The translations under genes and the position numbers were made by a program. A stretch of DNA of 32,385 nt from Porticoccus sp. (GTDB lineage: Bacteria > Pseudomonadota > Gammaproteobacteria > Pseudomonadales > Porticoccaceae). Under the pieces are notes generated by a model. It made no database searches. It was not told where the DNA came from and saw only the letters and a program-made list of their open reading frames with translations. The stretch is taken from positions 1-32,385 of the forward strand of contig JALQUJ010000005.1 in NCBI GenBank assembly GCA_023263825.1, written 5' to 3'. Shown here one piece after another: positions 9,895 to 19,032 of the stretch (positions are counted from its first letter, which is position 1; every line of letters starts with the position of its first letter).

Positions 9895-10239
9895 CTACTT
9901 TAACACTAGAGCACAGTCATCAAAGCTAATCCCCTGCCAACCATACTGGATAAAATTTCGGATATTTTGGTGGTCATCTCCATCGGGGTTGCCCAACACA
10001 TCCTTCCGATAGTAATCGCCAAAACAATGAAGTGTTTGTTCTTCGGTTAAATTGTTTAAATGACCAAAAGCAAAAATTTTGCAGGAACCGTTATTTTGCC
10101 CCGCCTCATTTTCAACATCACCATTGGAAAATGCTGTTTCGGTAAAGGCATAATTTTCTTCGATAACTGAAACCGTATCATCAAAGCTAACTGTCTCTGG
10201 AGATGTACCCAAGATCTCCAAAAATGAAGTAATCGTCAT
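9895..10239 (-). CDS. HopJ type III effector family protein (widespread small protein, not necessarily an effector)
   Basis: F.DTVSVIEENYAFTETAFSNGDVENEAGQNNGSCKIFAFGHLNNLTEEQTLHCFGDYYRKDVLGNPDGDDHQNIRNFIQYGW matches the HopJ family signature (NG...NAAG.N.GSCK.FAF...L...ETL..FG.YYR.DVL..P.G.DHQNIR.F...GW). Confidence 0.85.
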   Translation of the reverse strand: MTITSFLEILGTSPETVSFDDTVSVIEENYAFTETAFSNGDVENEAGQNNGSCKIFAFGHLNNLTEEQTLHCFGDYYRKDVLGNPDGDDHQNIRNFIQYGWQGISFDDCALVLK

Positions 10240-10260
10240 GCTGTTAATCCTTTTTATTAA

Positions 10261-10692
10261 CTACTTAACCGTAGAAAATAGTGGCTCAAGGTTATCTAGA
10301 TAAATCAAAGTATTAACCTTCCAGAGATCTCTTGGCTTATAAAAATCTAATTGCCAATAAATTGAGTGGTTTTCAAATTTATGCAAGTAATAATACCGTA
10401 TAAATGACTCACCAATCTTTTTCTCTGATATAAACTCTTTCTCTATAGATTGACCAAACCGCTGATCTACAATAGGCCATTGTTGTTTGATTTGATTGGC
10501 CAAACCATCAATCTCTACTTCAGGAATAGGCTAGTATTTCTTTGCTAAGTTTAAACCTTCCTGAAATTCAGCTTTTACAAAATGATCCATTAAGGTATCA
10601 GCAAAAGCTCTTATTTCGCCCTTTGTTGTAAAACCACCAGCAAAAGAATTAAATAAAATTAATACTGAAAAAAAGAACACTACAAACTTCAT
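10261..10692 (-). pseudogene. Small secreted/periplasmic hypothetical protein interrupted by an in-frame TAG
   Basis: Start at 10692: MKFVVFFFSVLILFNSFAGG (signal peptide)...EGLNLAKKY[TAG 10531-10533]PIPEVEIDGLANQIKQQWPIVDQRFGQSIEKEFISEKKIGESFIRYYYLHKFENHSIYWQLDFYKPRDLWKVNTLIYLDNLEPLFSTVK*. Both halves are in the same frame. Confidence 0.7.
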
Positions 10693-10781
10693 GACAACCT
10701 CCATATCAATTTATCCATTGGCAAAGATTAATACCAGTATTTCTACAAACTTGCACTTTAAGTGTTCATATAATAAGTCGC

Positions 10782-12179
10782 TTAACGAATATTATCCGCA
10801 ATAAATTGATGAACAGTACCCAGATCATTGGGCTGAACTGAATAACGTTCTTCACGTTCAAACAAATCAGCCATATGGTGGGGCAATGCAGGGTCTTGCG
10901 GGTAACCCGCTTTACGAACTGCCTCGGGGAATTTAGCAGGATGTGCCGTAGCCAAACAAACCATAGGAATATCCTGACGACGACGAGTTTTACGTGCCGC
11001 CTCCACACCAATAGCTGTATGTGGGTCTAGTAAATATTCAGTATTTTCCCAAACATCAGTAATGACTTTAATCATTGCATCATCGTCCAGGCGATAACTG
11101 GTAAATAATTCACGGGCTTTCACCAAAGCAGATTCACTCAAGGCCAACTTGCCTGTTTTCTTAAAGTCACTCATTAATTCATTAATGGCTGTACCATCGC
11201 GATCATATAAATCAAACAGCATCCGCTCGAAGTTACTGGACACCATGATATCCATGGAAGGCGACAAGCTATGTACTAAATCGTGCAGACTGTGGTCATT
11301 CTCGCTGATACAACGGTGCAAAATATCATTGGCATTGGTTGCAACCACAAGCTGATCAATAGGCAGCCCCATACGCTTTGCCAAGTAACCCGCAAAGATA
11401 TCACCAAAGTTGCCAGTTGGTACCGAGAATGCAACAGGACGATGGGGAGCGCCCAATGCCAAACCCGCATAAAAATAGTAGACAATTTGGGCCATGATCC
11501 GTGTCCAGTTAATGGAATTTACTGCTACTAACTGACGGCCTTCCGGCAAGAAAGATTGATCACCAAAACTACCTTTTACCATGTTCTGACAATCGTCAAA
11601 ATTGCCTTCGATGGCGATATTGAAAACATTCTTTTCCAAAACTGTTGTCATCTGACGGCGTTGTACCTCAGATACCCGATTGTGTGGATGCAGAATAAAA
11701 ATATCGACGTTATCGCTGTGGCGGCAACCTTCAATAGCAGCGGAACCCGTATCGCCTGAAGTCGCGCCCATAATCACAACACGCTGGTCACGCTTCTTAA
11801 GAACATAGTCCAGCAAGTTACCCAGAAATTGCAGGGCAAAATCTTTAAAGGCCAATGTTGGCCCCTGGAACAATTCAAGAATAAATTCGTTGTGGGCTGT
11901 TTGCACCAGAGGTGCGATAGCATCGTGACGGAATGCGTTGTAGGTATTATTAATCAGTTCACGAAGATCATCTTCGGGGACTTCACCCGCCATAAAAGGA
12001 GACATAATATTAAATGCCAATTCCTGATAGGGAAGACCAACCCAGGATGCAATTTCTTCCGCAGAGAAATGTGGCAAGGTTTCGGGAACATAGAGCCCGC
12101 CGTCACTGGCTAAACCTGCTAATACCGCATCTTCAAAGGACAAAGCTGGGGCCTGACCACGGGTACTGATATATTTCAC
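10782..12179 (-). CDS. thrC: Threonine synthase
   Basis: MKYISTRGQAPALSFEDAVLAGLASDGGLYVPE, GPTLAFKDFALQFLG (PLP lysine), GATSGDTGSAAI, SVPTGNFGDIFAGY. Confidence 0.95.
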   Translation of the reverse strand: MKYISTRGQAPALSFEDAVLAGLASDGGLYVPETLPHFSAEEIASWVGLPYQELAFNIMSPFMAGEVPEDDLRELINNTYNAFRHDAIAPLVQTAHNEFILELFQGPTLAFKDFALQFLGNLLDYVLKKRDQRVVIMGATSGDTGSAAIEGCRHSDNVDIFILHPHNRVSEVQRRQMTTVLEKNVFNIAIEGNFDDCQNMVKGSFGDQSFLPEGRQLVAVNSINWTRIMAQIVYYFYAGLALGAPHRPVAFSVPTGNFGDIFAGYLAKRMGLPIDQLVVATNANDILHRCISENDHSLHDLVHSLSPSMDIMVSSNFERMLFDLYDRDGTAINELMSDFKKTGKLALSESALVKARELFTSYRLDDDAMIKVITDVWENTEYLLDPHTAIGVEAARKTRRRQDIPMVCLATAHPAKFPEAVRKAGYPQDPALPHHMADLFEREERYSVQPNDLGTVHQFIADNIR

Positions 12180-12304
12180 AATAACTACCTATCTATAAAA
12201 AACTAAACATTAACTCTTTAGAAACCAAATGCTGCAAAACTTGTTTAACCAAGAAGCCTTTCATAAAGGGGCTTAACCCAGAGGGCTTGTATTCAAGAAC
12301 GCCG

Positions 12305-13612
12305 TTAGCCTAGAGCCTCAACACGAATCTTGGTAATCTCGCCCGCAATGCTATCCATCTGCTGAATTTGCGTCACAGCACTATCAAGGGATTTTTCAAT
12401 CACACGATCCGTCAGAATAATCAGTGGTACGTGATCTTCGCCAGCGCCTGGTTCCTTCTGAATGACCGCCTCTACGCTAATTTTAGCATCACTCAAAATT
12501 TGGGTAATTTTTGATAATACACCCGGGGTATCCAGTGCAGAAAATCGAAGATAATAGGCAGTCTCCACCTCACTGATAGGCAGCATATCAAAATCATTTA
12601 ACTTATCTGATTGAAAGCCCAAATGAGGTACACGGTGCTCAGGAGTAGCTGTCAATGTACGGGCCAAATCAACCACATCCGCAATCACAGAGGATGCTGT
12701 CGGCTCAGCGCCAGCACCTGGGCCATAATAAAGCGTAGGTCCAACAGCATCACCATTGACCAGCACAGCATTCATCACGCCATCTACATTGGCAATCAAT
12801 CGTTTTTCTGGAATCAGGGTAGGATGTACACGTAAAGCAATCCCACCATTCTCGGGAGATCGACTGGCAATACCCAAATGCTTGATACGGTAGCCCAGTT
12901 CTTGAGCGTAAATCACATCCTGTGGCTCAACTTTGCTGATACCCTCAGTAAAGACTGAATCAAACTGTAATGGCATACCAAATGCCAGTGAAGCCAAAAT
13001 CACCAGTTTATGTGCAGCATCAATACCTTCAACATCAAACGTCGGGTCTGCTTCAGCGTAGCCTAACTCTTGGGCTTCCTTAAGCACATCAGCAAAATCA
13101 CGGCCTTTATCCCGCATCTCCGTCAGAATAAAGTTACCCGTGCCATTAATAATACCCGCCAACCATTCAATGTGATTAGCAGAAAGTCCTTCACGCAGAG
13201 CTTTAATAATGGGAATGCCACCAGCCACTGCTGCTTCATAGGCAACTGTGACACCTTTTTCTGTAGCTGCTGCAAAAATTTCATTACCAAATTCAGCAAT
13301 TAACGCCTTATTAGCTGTGACCACATGTTTGCCATTTTCTATGGCTTTTAATACCAGTTCTTTGGCAACCGTCGTGCCACCAATAAGCTCGACTAAAATA
13401 TCTATTTCAGGGTTTTCAGCAACATCAAAAATATCTCTGGATACACTGATATCACCCAGGTCACAGGCTGGGTTATCACGCCGTGCACCAATTTGGCTAA
13501 TAACGATCTCACAGCCCGCACGGGCATTAATTTCATCAGCATTGCGACCCAGCACATTCACCGCGCCACTACCCACTGTTCCCAAGCCACAAATGCCAAT
13601 TTTTACAGAATT
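12305..13612 (-). CDS. hom: Homoserine dehydrogenase
   Basis: VKIGICGLGTVGSGAVNVL, VTANKALIA, GIINGTGNFILTEM, EAQELGYAEADPTFDVEGIDAAHK, C-terminal ACT domain. A TTG start at 13612 (LNSVKIGICG) is inferred; the ORF stays open to 13690. Confidence 0.93.
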   Translation of the reverse strand, partial: NSVKIGICGLGTVGSGAVNVLGRNADEINARAGCEIVISQIGARRDNPACDLGDISVSRDIFDVAENPEIDILVELIGGTTVAKELVLKAIENGKHVVTANKALIAEFGNEIFAAATEKGVTVAYEAAVAGGIPIIKALREGLSANHIEWLAGIINGTGNFILTEMRDKGRDFADVLKEAQELGYAEADPTFDVEGIDAAHKLVILASLAFGMPLQFDSVFTEGISKVEPQDVIYAQELGYRIKHLGIASRSPENGGIALRVHPTLIPEKRLIANVDGVMNAVLVNGDAVGPTLYYGPGAGAEPTASSVIADVVDLARTLTATPEHRVPHLGFQSDKLNDFDMLPISEVETAYYLRFSALDTPGVLSKITQILSDAKISVEAVIQKEPGAGEDHVPLIILTDRVIEKSLDSAVTQIQQMDSIAGEITKIRVEALG

Positions 13613-13906
13613 CAATGTCTTTGCCCTAGCTAAAAAAATGGGTGTTACCACCCTGGATAAACAACAAAGGTACAACACATAAGTACTCAATCCACTGCTC
13701 CAAAATTTTGGATGGTAAATTGATCAACTTATGCACTACGAGAGGGTCGCAACCTTAATAGCCGACAACGGGACTGTCAATGCAATAAGGCCGCTATAAG
13801 GGTAAAAGAAAGGCTGGTGGTGCTCGTTTAGATAACGGATAAAAGTGAAGGCTGGAATGAGGGTAAAGAGAATAATCCCTACACCCCCACAAACAAGTAG
13901 CAGGCC

Positions 13907-14701
13907 CTAATTTACACCCAGCATTTTCAATAATTCAGGTGCTGGCCGATAACCCGGCATTAAGGTTCCATCTTCTAAAATCAGAGCAGGTGTTCCTGTA
14001 ACGCCCACCTCCTGCCCCAACGAGTATTGAGAAGCCACCGGGTTAGATTCACAAACGTTTTCTCGAATAGGCTTAAGCTGCTTCAAAGCAGTCATGGCCT
14101 TTTGCTTATCTTCTGCGCACCAGGCTGAAGCAATTTTTCGGTAAGACTCGGAATCCAAACCAGCCCTTGGGTAAGCAAGATAACGAACCTCTACACCATT
14201 TTTATTAAGGTCACCAACAGCTTCGTTATGTAGCTTCTGGCAGTAATAACAATCCACATCCGTAAACACATAAAGCACTGACTTGGTTTCAGCTACAGCG
14301 GGGAAAACAATCGTGTCTTCCCTATCCACGGCACCGATTAAGTTTTTACGTATTTTAGCAGCAGCTAGGTCTTTGACCGGAACAAATAAGCCCGGGCGTG
14401 CTCGGTACATATCACCCGACAATATATATTCACCGGTTTCACTTGCATAAAGAAATTGAGTGCCATCAATCCGAACCAAGTAAAGCCCGTTGATCGGGGT
14501 TCTTTCAACGCGACTAAAATTCAAATCAGGTCGAGAAGCTTTCAGTTTTGCCACAATTCTCTTGGAAATTGCTTCTGGAACAGCTCCAGTATCAGAAACT
14601 TGTTCAGTAGTCTCAGAAGCTGACTCAGCATGCACTACAGGCAAAAACATTGACGAAAATCCAAAGACTACTGCTACCAAACCAATTAAATGCTTTCTCA
14701 T
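13907..14701 (-). CDS. dsbC: Thiol:disulfide interchange protein DsbC
   Basis: Signal peptide; N-terminal dimerisation domain (LYASETGEYILSGDMY); VFTDVDCYYCQKLHNEA (CYYC); GVTGTPALILEDGTLMPGYRP. Confidence 0.93.
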   Translation of the reverse strand: MRKHLIGLVAVVFGFSSMFLPVVHAESASETTEQVSDTGAVPEAISKRIVAKLKASRPDLNFSRVERTPINGLYLVRIDGTQFLYASETGEYILSGDMYRARPGLFVPVKDLAAAKIRKNLIGAVDREDTIVFPAVAETKSVLYVFTDVDCYYCQKLHNEAVGDLNKNGVEVRYLAYPRAGLDSESYRKIASAWCAEDKQKAMTALKQLKPIRENVCESNPVASQYSLGQEVGVTGTPALILEDGTLMPGYRPAPELLKMLGVN

Positions 14702-14856
14702 AAACGTTTATCTCTTCTCACTGGTTTCAACTAACAAGATTAGGACTAACTAACTCTGGTCTAAAAACAAATCCCGTTACTTATTAAACTTCGCACATCT
14801 GTAATTCGGTGAATTGGAGTCTATTGTACTATAAGAGTTGATCTTAAAAGTTCACC

Positions 14857-15801
14857 TCAACCCCGTGGGTGATGCTCAGCATGTAACGCCTTCATCCTGC
14901 TACTGGCAATATGTGTGTATATCTGTGTCGTTGACAAATCACTGTGTCCGAGCAGCAACTGAACCACCCGAAGGTCCGCCCCATGGTTCAGCAAGTGCGT
15001 AGCAAAGGCATGGCGCAGTGTATGGGGCGATAATGGCTTATCAATACCCGCCGCAACGGTATAACGCTTTAACCGATGCCAGAAGGTCTGGCGTGTCATT
15101 TGCTGTGATCGACTGCTGGGAAACAATACATCGCTCTGAACCTCCCCCAACAGCAATGGGCGCGCTTGCTTTACGTACCTTTCTATCCAACTCATGGCCT
15201 CATCACCCAAAGGTACCAAGCGCTCTTTACTGCCTTTACCAAACACCCTCAACACGCCCTGACGCAAATTTACCTGATGAAGCTTTAGCCCCACTAATTC
15301 AGAAACGCGCAACCCCGTTGCATAAAGCACTTCCAACATAGTCCGGTCACGCAACCCCAAAGCATCATCGACATTGGGTACTGCCAACAGATTCTCTACA
15401 TCGGATTCAGTTAAACTCTTCGGTAAAGGCCGCCCCAATTTTGGGTTATCCACCAATGCCGTTGGGTCTTCCTGGATACGCTTTTCCCGCAACAAATAAC
15501 GGTAAAAACCCCGTAAACAGGATAACTGCCTCGCCGTTGTTCGCGCAGCCATACCTTGCTCAAAACGATGGGAAAGAAACTGCTGAATTTCACGGCCAGA
15601 AACAGCCATCAATGTAACGTCTTTGGATTCAGCCCAAGCGGCAAAGCCCCTAAGGTCACGACCATAGGAATCCAGACTATTTTGACTCAAGCCCTTCTCC
15701 ATCCAGATAGCATCTAGATAATTGTCGATTAACAATTGATGATTTGAAGAAAGCGTCATTTGCTCTGGTTCTGTTACGTCAGAACTGATAATAACAGACA
15801 A
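14857..15801 (-). CDS. xerD: Site-specific tyrosine recombinase XerD
   Basis: ATGLRVSELVGLKL, LSPHTLRHAFATHLLNHGADLRVVQLLLGHSDLSTTQIYTHI. Located next to dsbC, as in Pseudomonas. The start may be 15759 (MTLSS). Confidence 0.93.
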   Translation of the reverse strand: MSVIISSDVTEPEQMTLSSNHQLLIDNYLDAIWMEKGLSQNSLDSYGRDLRGFAAWAESKDVTLMAVSGREIQQFLSHRFEQGMAARTTARQLSCLRGFYRYLLREKRIQEDPTALVDNPKLGRPLPKSLTESDVENLLAVPNVDDALGLRDRTMLEVLYATGLRVSELVGLKLHQVNLRQGVLRVFGKGSKERLVPLGDEAMSWIERYVKQARPLLLGEVQSDVLFPSSRSQQMTRQTFWHRLKRYTVAAGIDKPLSPHTLRHAFATHLLNHGADLRVVQLLLGHSDLSTTQIYTHIASSRMKALHAEHHPRG

Positions 15802-15817
15802 AGCGCTTTAGCTCTGA

Positions 15818-16222
15818 CTACGCCATAGCAGATATTAATGGGACACAGCGAAATGATAATCCCAGCAAAGGCATCAACATTGTGTTATTAAGGCACCCCA
15901 TTTTTTTCCTTTTATTTCGTATCATGAGACAAACTAATAACGCCGACCCAAGAAGTACAACTGCAAAAGTTGATATGAATTGAAGTCTTGATAAAAGGAA
16001 TATCTTGCAACAAGTATCAAATAAAAAAAGAACATCAAATGTAGAACATTCAGAGGAGGAGGCTATAAGTAAGCTAGAACTGATGCTGACAATTAAACTA
16101 ACAACGCCTATTAAGGTTAGCTTACGAATCAGTTTGTCATCCCGCAAAACCCAAGATAAAAGCATTCCTCTAAACAAACCTAAGGGAATCATAAGAACAA
16201 GAAAAAATTGAACGATGCTCAT
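15818..16222 (-). CDS. Small hypothetical membrane protein (about 4 TM segments)
   Basis: ORF with several strongly hydrophobic stretches (FFLVLMIPLGLFRGMLLSWVL; LIGVVSLIVSISSSLLIA; FISTFAVVLLGSALLVCLMI). No recognised family. Confidence 0.5.
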   Translation of the reverse strand: MSIVQFFLVLMIPLGLFRGMLLSWVLRDDKLIRKLTLIGVVSLIVSISSSLLIASSSECSTFDVLFLFDTCCKIFLLSRLQFISTFAVVLLGSALLVCLMIRNKRKKMGCLNNTMLMPLLGLSFRCVPLISAMA

Positions 16223-16474
16223 GCATCTCCTTAACATTTACATTTGGAGCCAGTTCTCTTTGTTATTTCTGATATTTCGGGGCGACTTTTAATTGATTGA
16301 TATAGAGTGGCTTTTTTGGAATTTCGAAACCCATCCCGCGACCACCCTATCTAAATCGATAACAATATCAACAGGGGGTTTCCTTTGGTTTACCAGTATA
16401 TTCTGATTACTTAGAACTGCAAAACCAGCCACTCACATGATAAAACATATCAGCATACGTCTAATTCCCCAAAG

Positions 16475-16508
16475 AAAAACCCCGCAATATTTCTATTGCG
16501 GGGTTTTT
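16475..16508. terminator. Strong bidirectional rho-independent terminator downstream of rplS
   Basis: Perfect 10-bp stem CCCCGCAATA (16480-16489), TTTC loop, TATTGCGGGG (16494-16503), with an A5 run before and a T5 run after. Confidence 0.92.
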
Positions 16509-16552
16509 AATGTAGCTAACTAGCTAATGTAACCAGATAACTTGGAAATAAC

Positions 16553-16909
16553 TTAGTTAAGTTTTTCCTTAATACGTGCTGCCCTACCAGACAGTTCACG
16601 CAAGTAGTAAAGCTTGGCTTGGCGAACATCACCACGACGCTTCACGGTTATGCTGTCAACCAATGGGCTGTAGGTTTGGAAGGTACGCTCTACGCCAACA
16701 CCGTTGGAAATTTTACGAACGGAGAAGGCAGAGTTAATGCCACGATTACGCTTTCCGATAACCACACCTTCAAAAGCCTGAAGACGCTCACGGTTACCTT
16801 CCTTTACTTTCACCTGTACAACGACAGTATCACCAGGTGCAAAAGGGGGTAATTCTTTTGACATTTGCTCAGCTTCAATCGCTGCGATAATTGGGTTTTT
16901 GTTACTCAT
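16553..16909 (-). CDS. rplS: 50S ribosomal protein L19
   Basis: [92 protein letters not shown]. Confidence 0.97.
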   Translation of the reverse strand: MSNKNPIIAAIEAEQMSKELPPFAPGDTVVVQVKVKEGNRERLQAFEGVVIGKRNRGINSAFSVRKISNGVGVERTFQTYSPLVDSITVKRRGDVRQAKLYYLRELSGRAARIKEKLN

Positions 16910-17019
16910 GGTTCGCTCCTCAGCTTTTATCTATTTGGCATGCCGCCTTTTTGACATACCATCTTTTTGAGTAGCGTCGTACTGAGAGGAAAACAGTGGT
17001 GTTCTAATAGCTTAAATTA

Positions 17020-17823
17020 CTAGCTCGAACTACCGCTTTCATCAGCCGACTCTTTGACTACCTTGTCTTTAGTTAAAGTGTCTAAAATCTTCTGTTGCTC
17101 TTCACTGAGCTTCAGGCCTTTTAATAAGTCCGGGCGTCTCTGCCAGGTTCTTTGCAATGACTGTTCTAGCCGCCATTGCCTTATTTTCTCGTGGTTACCT
17201 GATAACAACACCTCAGGTACCCTTAAATTTTTATGTTGCTCTAAATCTTCATACTGCTCTGGTCGGGTGTAGTGAGGGCAATCTAGGAGCCCTTCTGCAA
17301 AAGAATCCTGATCCGCAGAATCCTCATGCCCTAATGCACCTGGCAGTTGCCTGATCATGGCATCGAGCATCACCATCGCTGGCAGCTCACCGCCACTCAG
17401 GACGTAATCACCGATTGACCATTCCTCATCTACTTCTAACTGAATGAGTCTTTCATCAACCCCTTCATAACGGCCAGTGACCAGTATCAGATTTTGATGA
17501 ACCACCAAGGATTTAACACCTTGCTGGTTTAATACTTTGCCTTGTGGTGATAAGTACACCACTGTCACAGGTTCGCTAGATTTTTTCGCAATCCAGGCTC
17601 TAGCTTCAGCGATAGCCTCACGTAAAGGCTCTATCAACATCACCATGCCGGGGCCACCACCATAGGGTCTGTGGTCTACTGTTTGGTGACGATCACTGGT
17701 GTAGTTTCTCGGGTTAAAAACCGCTACATCCAATAAACCATTTTTTATTGCTCGCCCACTGATGCCGTATTCGGTCAATGCTGCAAACATTTCGGGAAAC
17801 AATGTGACGAGAGCTACTTTCAT
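17020..17823 (-). CDS. trmD: tRNA (guanine-N1-)-methyltransferase TrmD
   Basis: [65 protein letters not shown]. Confidence 0.97.
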   Translation of the reverse strand: MKVALVTLFPEMFAALTEYGISGRAIKNGLLDVAVFNPRNYTSDRHQTVDHRPYGGGPGMVMLIEPLREAIAEARAWIAKKSSEPVTVVYLSPQGKVLNQQGVKSLVVHQNLILVTGRYEGVDERLIQLEVDEEWSIGDYVLSGGELPAMVMLDAMIRQLPGALGHEDSADQDSFAEGLLDCPHYTRPEQYEDLEQHKNLRVPEVLLSGNHEKIRQWRLEQSLQRTWQRRPDLLKGLKLSEEQQKILDTLTKDKVVKESADESGSSS

Positions 17824-17884
17824 TTACCCTCCACCAGTATTTGTACAACCGGACAGTCACAGCCTCAGAATTAATAAAAGAAAA

Positions 17885-18409
17885 TTAAAACTCAGGATCC
17901 CAGTCAACCTCGATAACACCTGCGTCCAGGTCAACGTTTAAAACAAATTGTTCGGTATAGGGGATTAATCGTTCAGCTTGGTCCAAGCTGTCACTATCTC
18001 CCTTTACCTCAAGCACATCATTTGAGCCTGTTTCTAAAAGCCCAGTTACGGTACCAAGTTGTGCATCACCCTGGCAGGTCAAAACCCGAAGGCCTTCTAA
18101 CTGGTGCCAGTAATATTCACCCTGATCCAGCTCTGGAAATTGTGCTTTTTCAACAGCAATATCTTGCTGGCAGAATTTCCTGGCGATATCCCGGTCATCA
18201 ATACCGACGATATGGGCTAATAATCCCTTACTAGTGTCACGATACTCATCAAATTCGACTTCTCGCCAACCATCGGCGGTTTTTAACCACCACGGGGGGT
18301 ACTGAAAAATATTTTCTGCGTGGTCGGTAAAGGAATGCACCTTCACCCAACCCTTTATGCCATGAACTGTGGTGATACAACCTACGATAACGGGATCAAC
18401 AGGATTCAT
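17885..18409 (-). CDS. rimM: 16S rRNA processing protein RimM
   Basis: VGCITTVHGIKGWVKVHSFTD, YYWHQLEGLRV, GSNDVLEVKGD, LIPYTEQFVLNVDLDAGVIEVDWDPEF; sits between trmD and rpsP. Confidence 0.96.
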   Translation of the reverse strand: MNPVDPVIVGCITTVHGIKGWVKVHSFTDHAENIFQYPPWWLKTADGWREVEFDEYRDTSKGLLAHIVGIDDRDIARKFCQQDIAVEKAQFPELDQGEYYWHQLEGLRVLTCQGDAQLGTVTGLLETGSNDVLEVKGDSDSLDQAERLIPYTEQFVLNVDLDAGVIEVDWDPEF

Positions 18410-18449
18410 ATCAACCAGTTCAGTTCAGCCAGTTTATTTCAGCTGAAGA

Positions 18450-18701
18450 TTAAGCTGCAGCTGCAGAAGCTTCTTTCACCAACTGAGATACACGATCAGA
18501 CATACCAGCACCTTGGCCAACCCAATGTTGAACACGGTCAACATCTAAACGCAGGCGTTCTTCCTGACCACGGGCTACTGGGTTGAAAAAACCAATGCGC
18601 TCAATATAGCGACCATCACGGGCCTTACGGCTATCAGTGACATGGATGTGATAAAACGGGCGCTTTTTAGAGCCACCGCGAGCCAAACGAATTGTTACCA
18701 T
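18450..18701 (-). CDS. rpsP: 30S ribosomal protein S16
   Basis: [43 protein letters not shown]. Confidence 0.97.
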   Translation of the reverse strand: MVTIRLARGGSKKRPFYHIHVTDSRKARDGRYIERIGFFNPVARGQEERLRLDVDRVQHWVGQGAGMSDRVSQLVKEASAAAA

Positions 18702-19032
18702 GAAGCTTCTCTACTTTACGTTTCTACTTTGCGTTATAAAAATTACAGTCACTTATTGACTGTCATTTATTCACTTAAGTTACCGGCTGCCACGCCCATA
18801 TTTAGGGCTTTTAAAACTGTATTTAACAATGGCAGAATGCCCAGCTAACTACTGATTGCAAGCGGGGCATCTTCGAAGGCGCGAGATTATATCGAAAACA
18901 CAGCTATGTGTATAGCTGATAATAGCCCCAAGAATTGGGCTATATCTCCCCTGTATACTCTGCAGACATTCTAAACAGAATCTGCCTACAAAGCCCAAAC
19001 AAGAACATCAAGAAAGCAGCACTAACTGCTTG

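Noticed and set aside
12229-12305. Short hairpin-like AGCCTTTCATAAAGGGGCT between thrC and hom
   Set aside because: Imperfect stem without a T-run; insufficient for a terminator or attenuator call.
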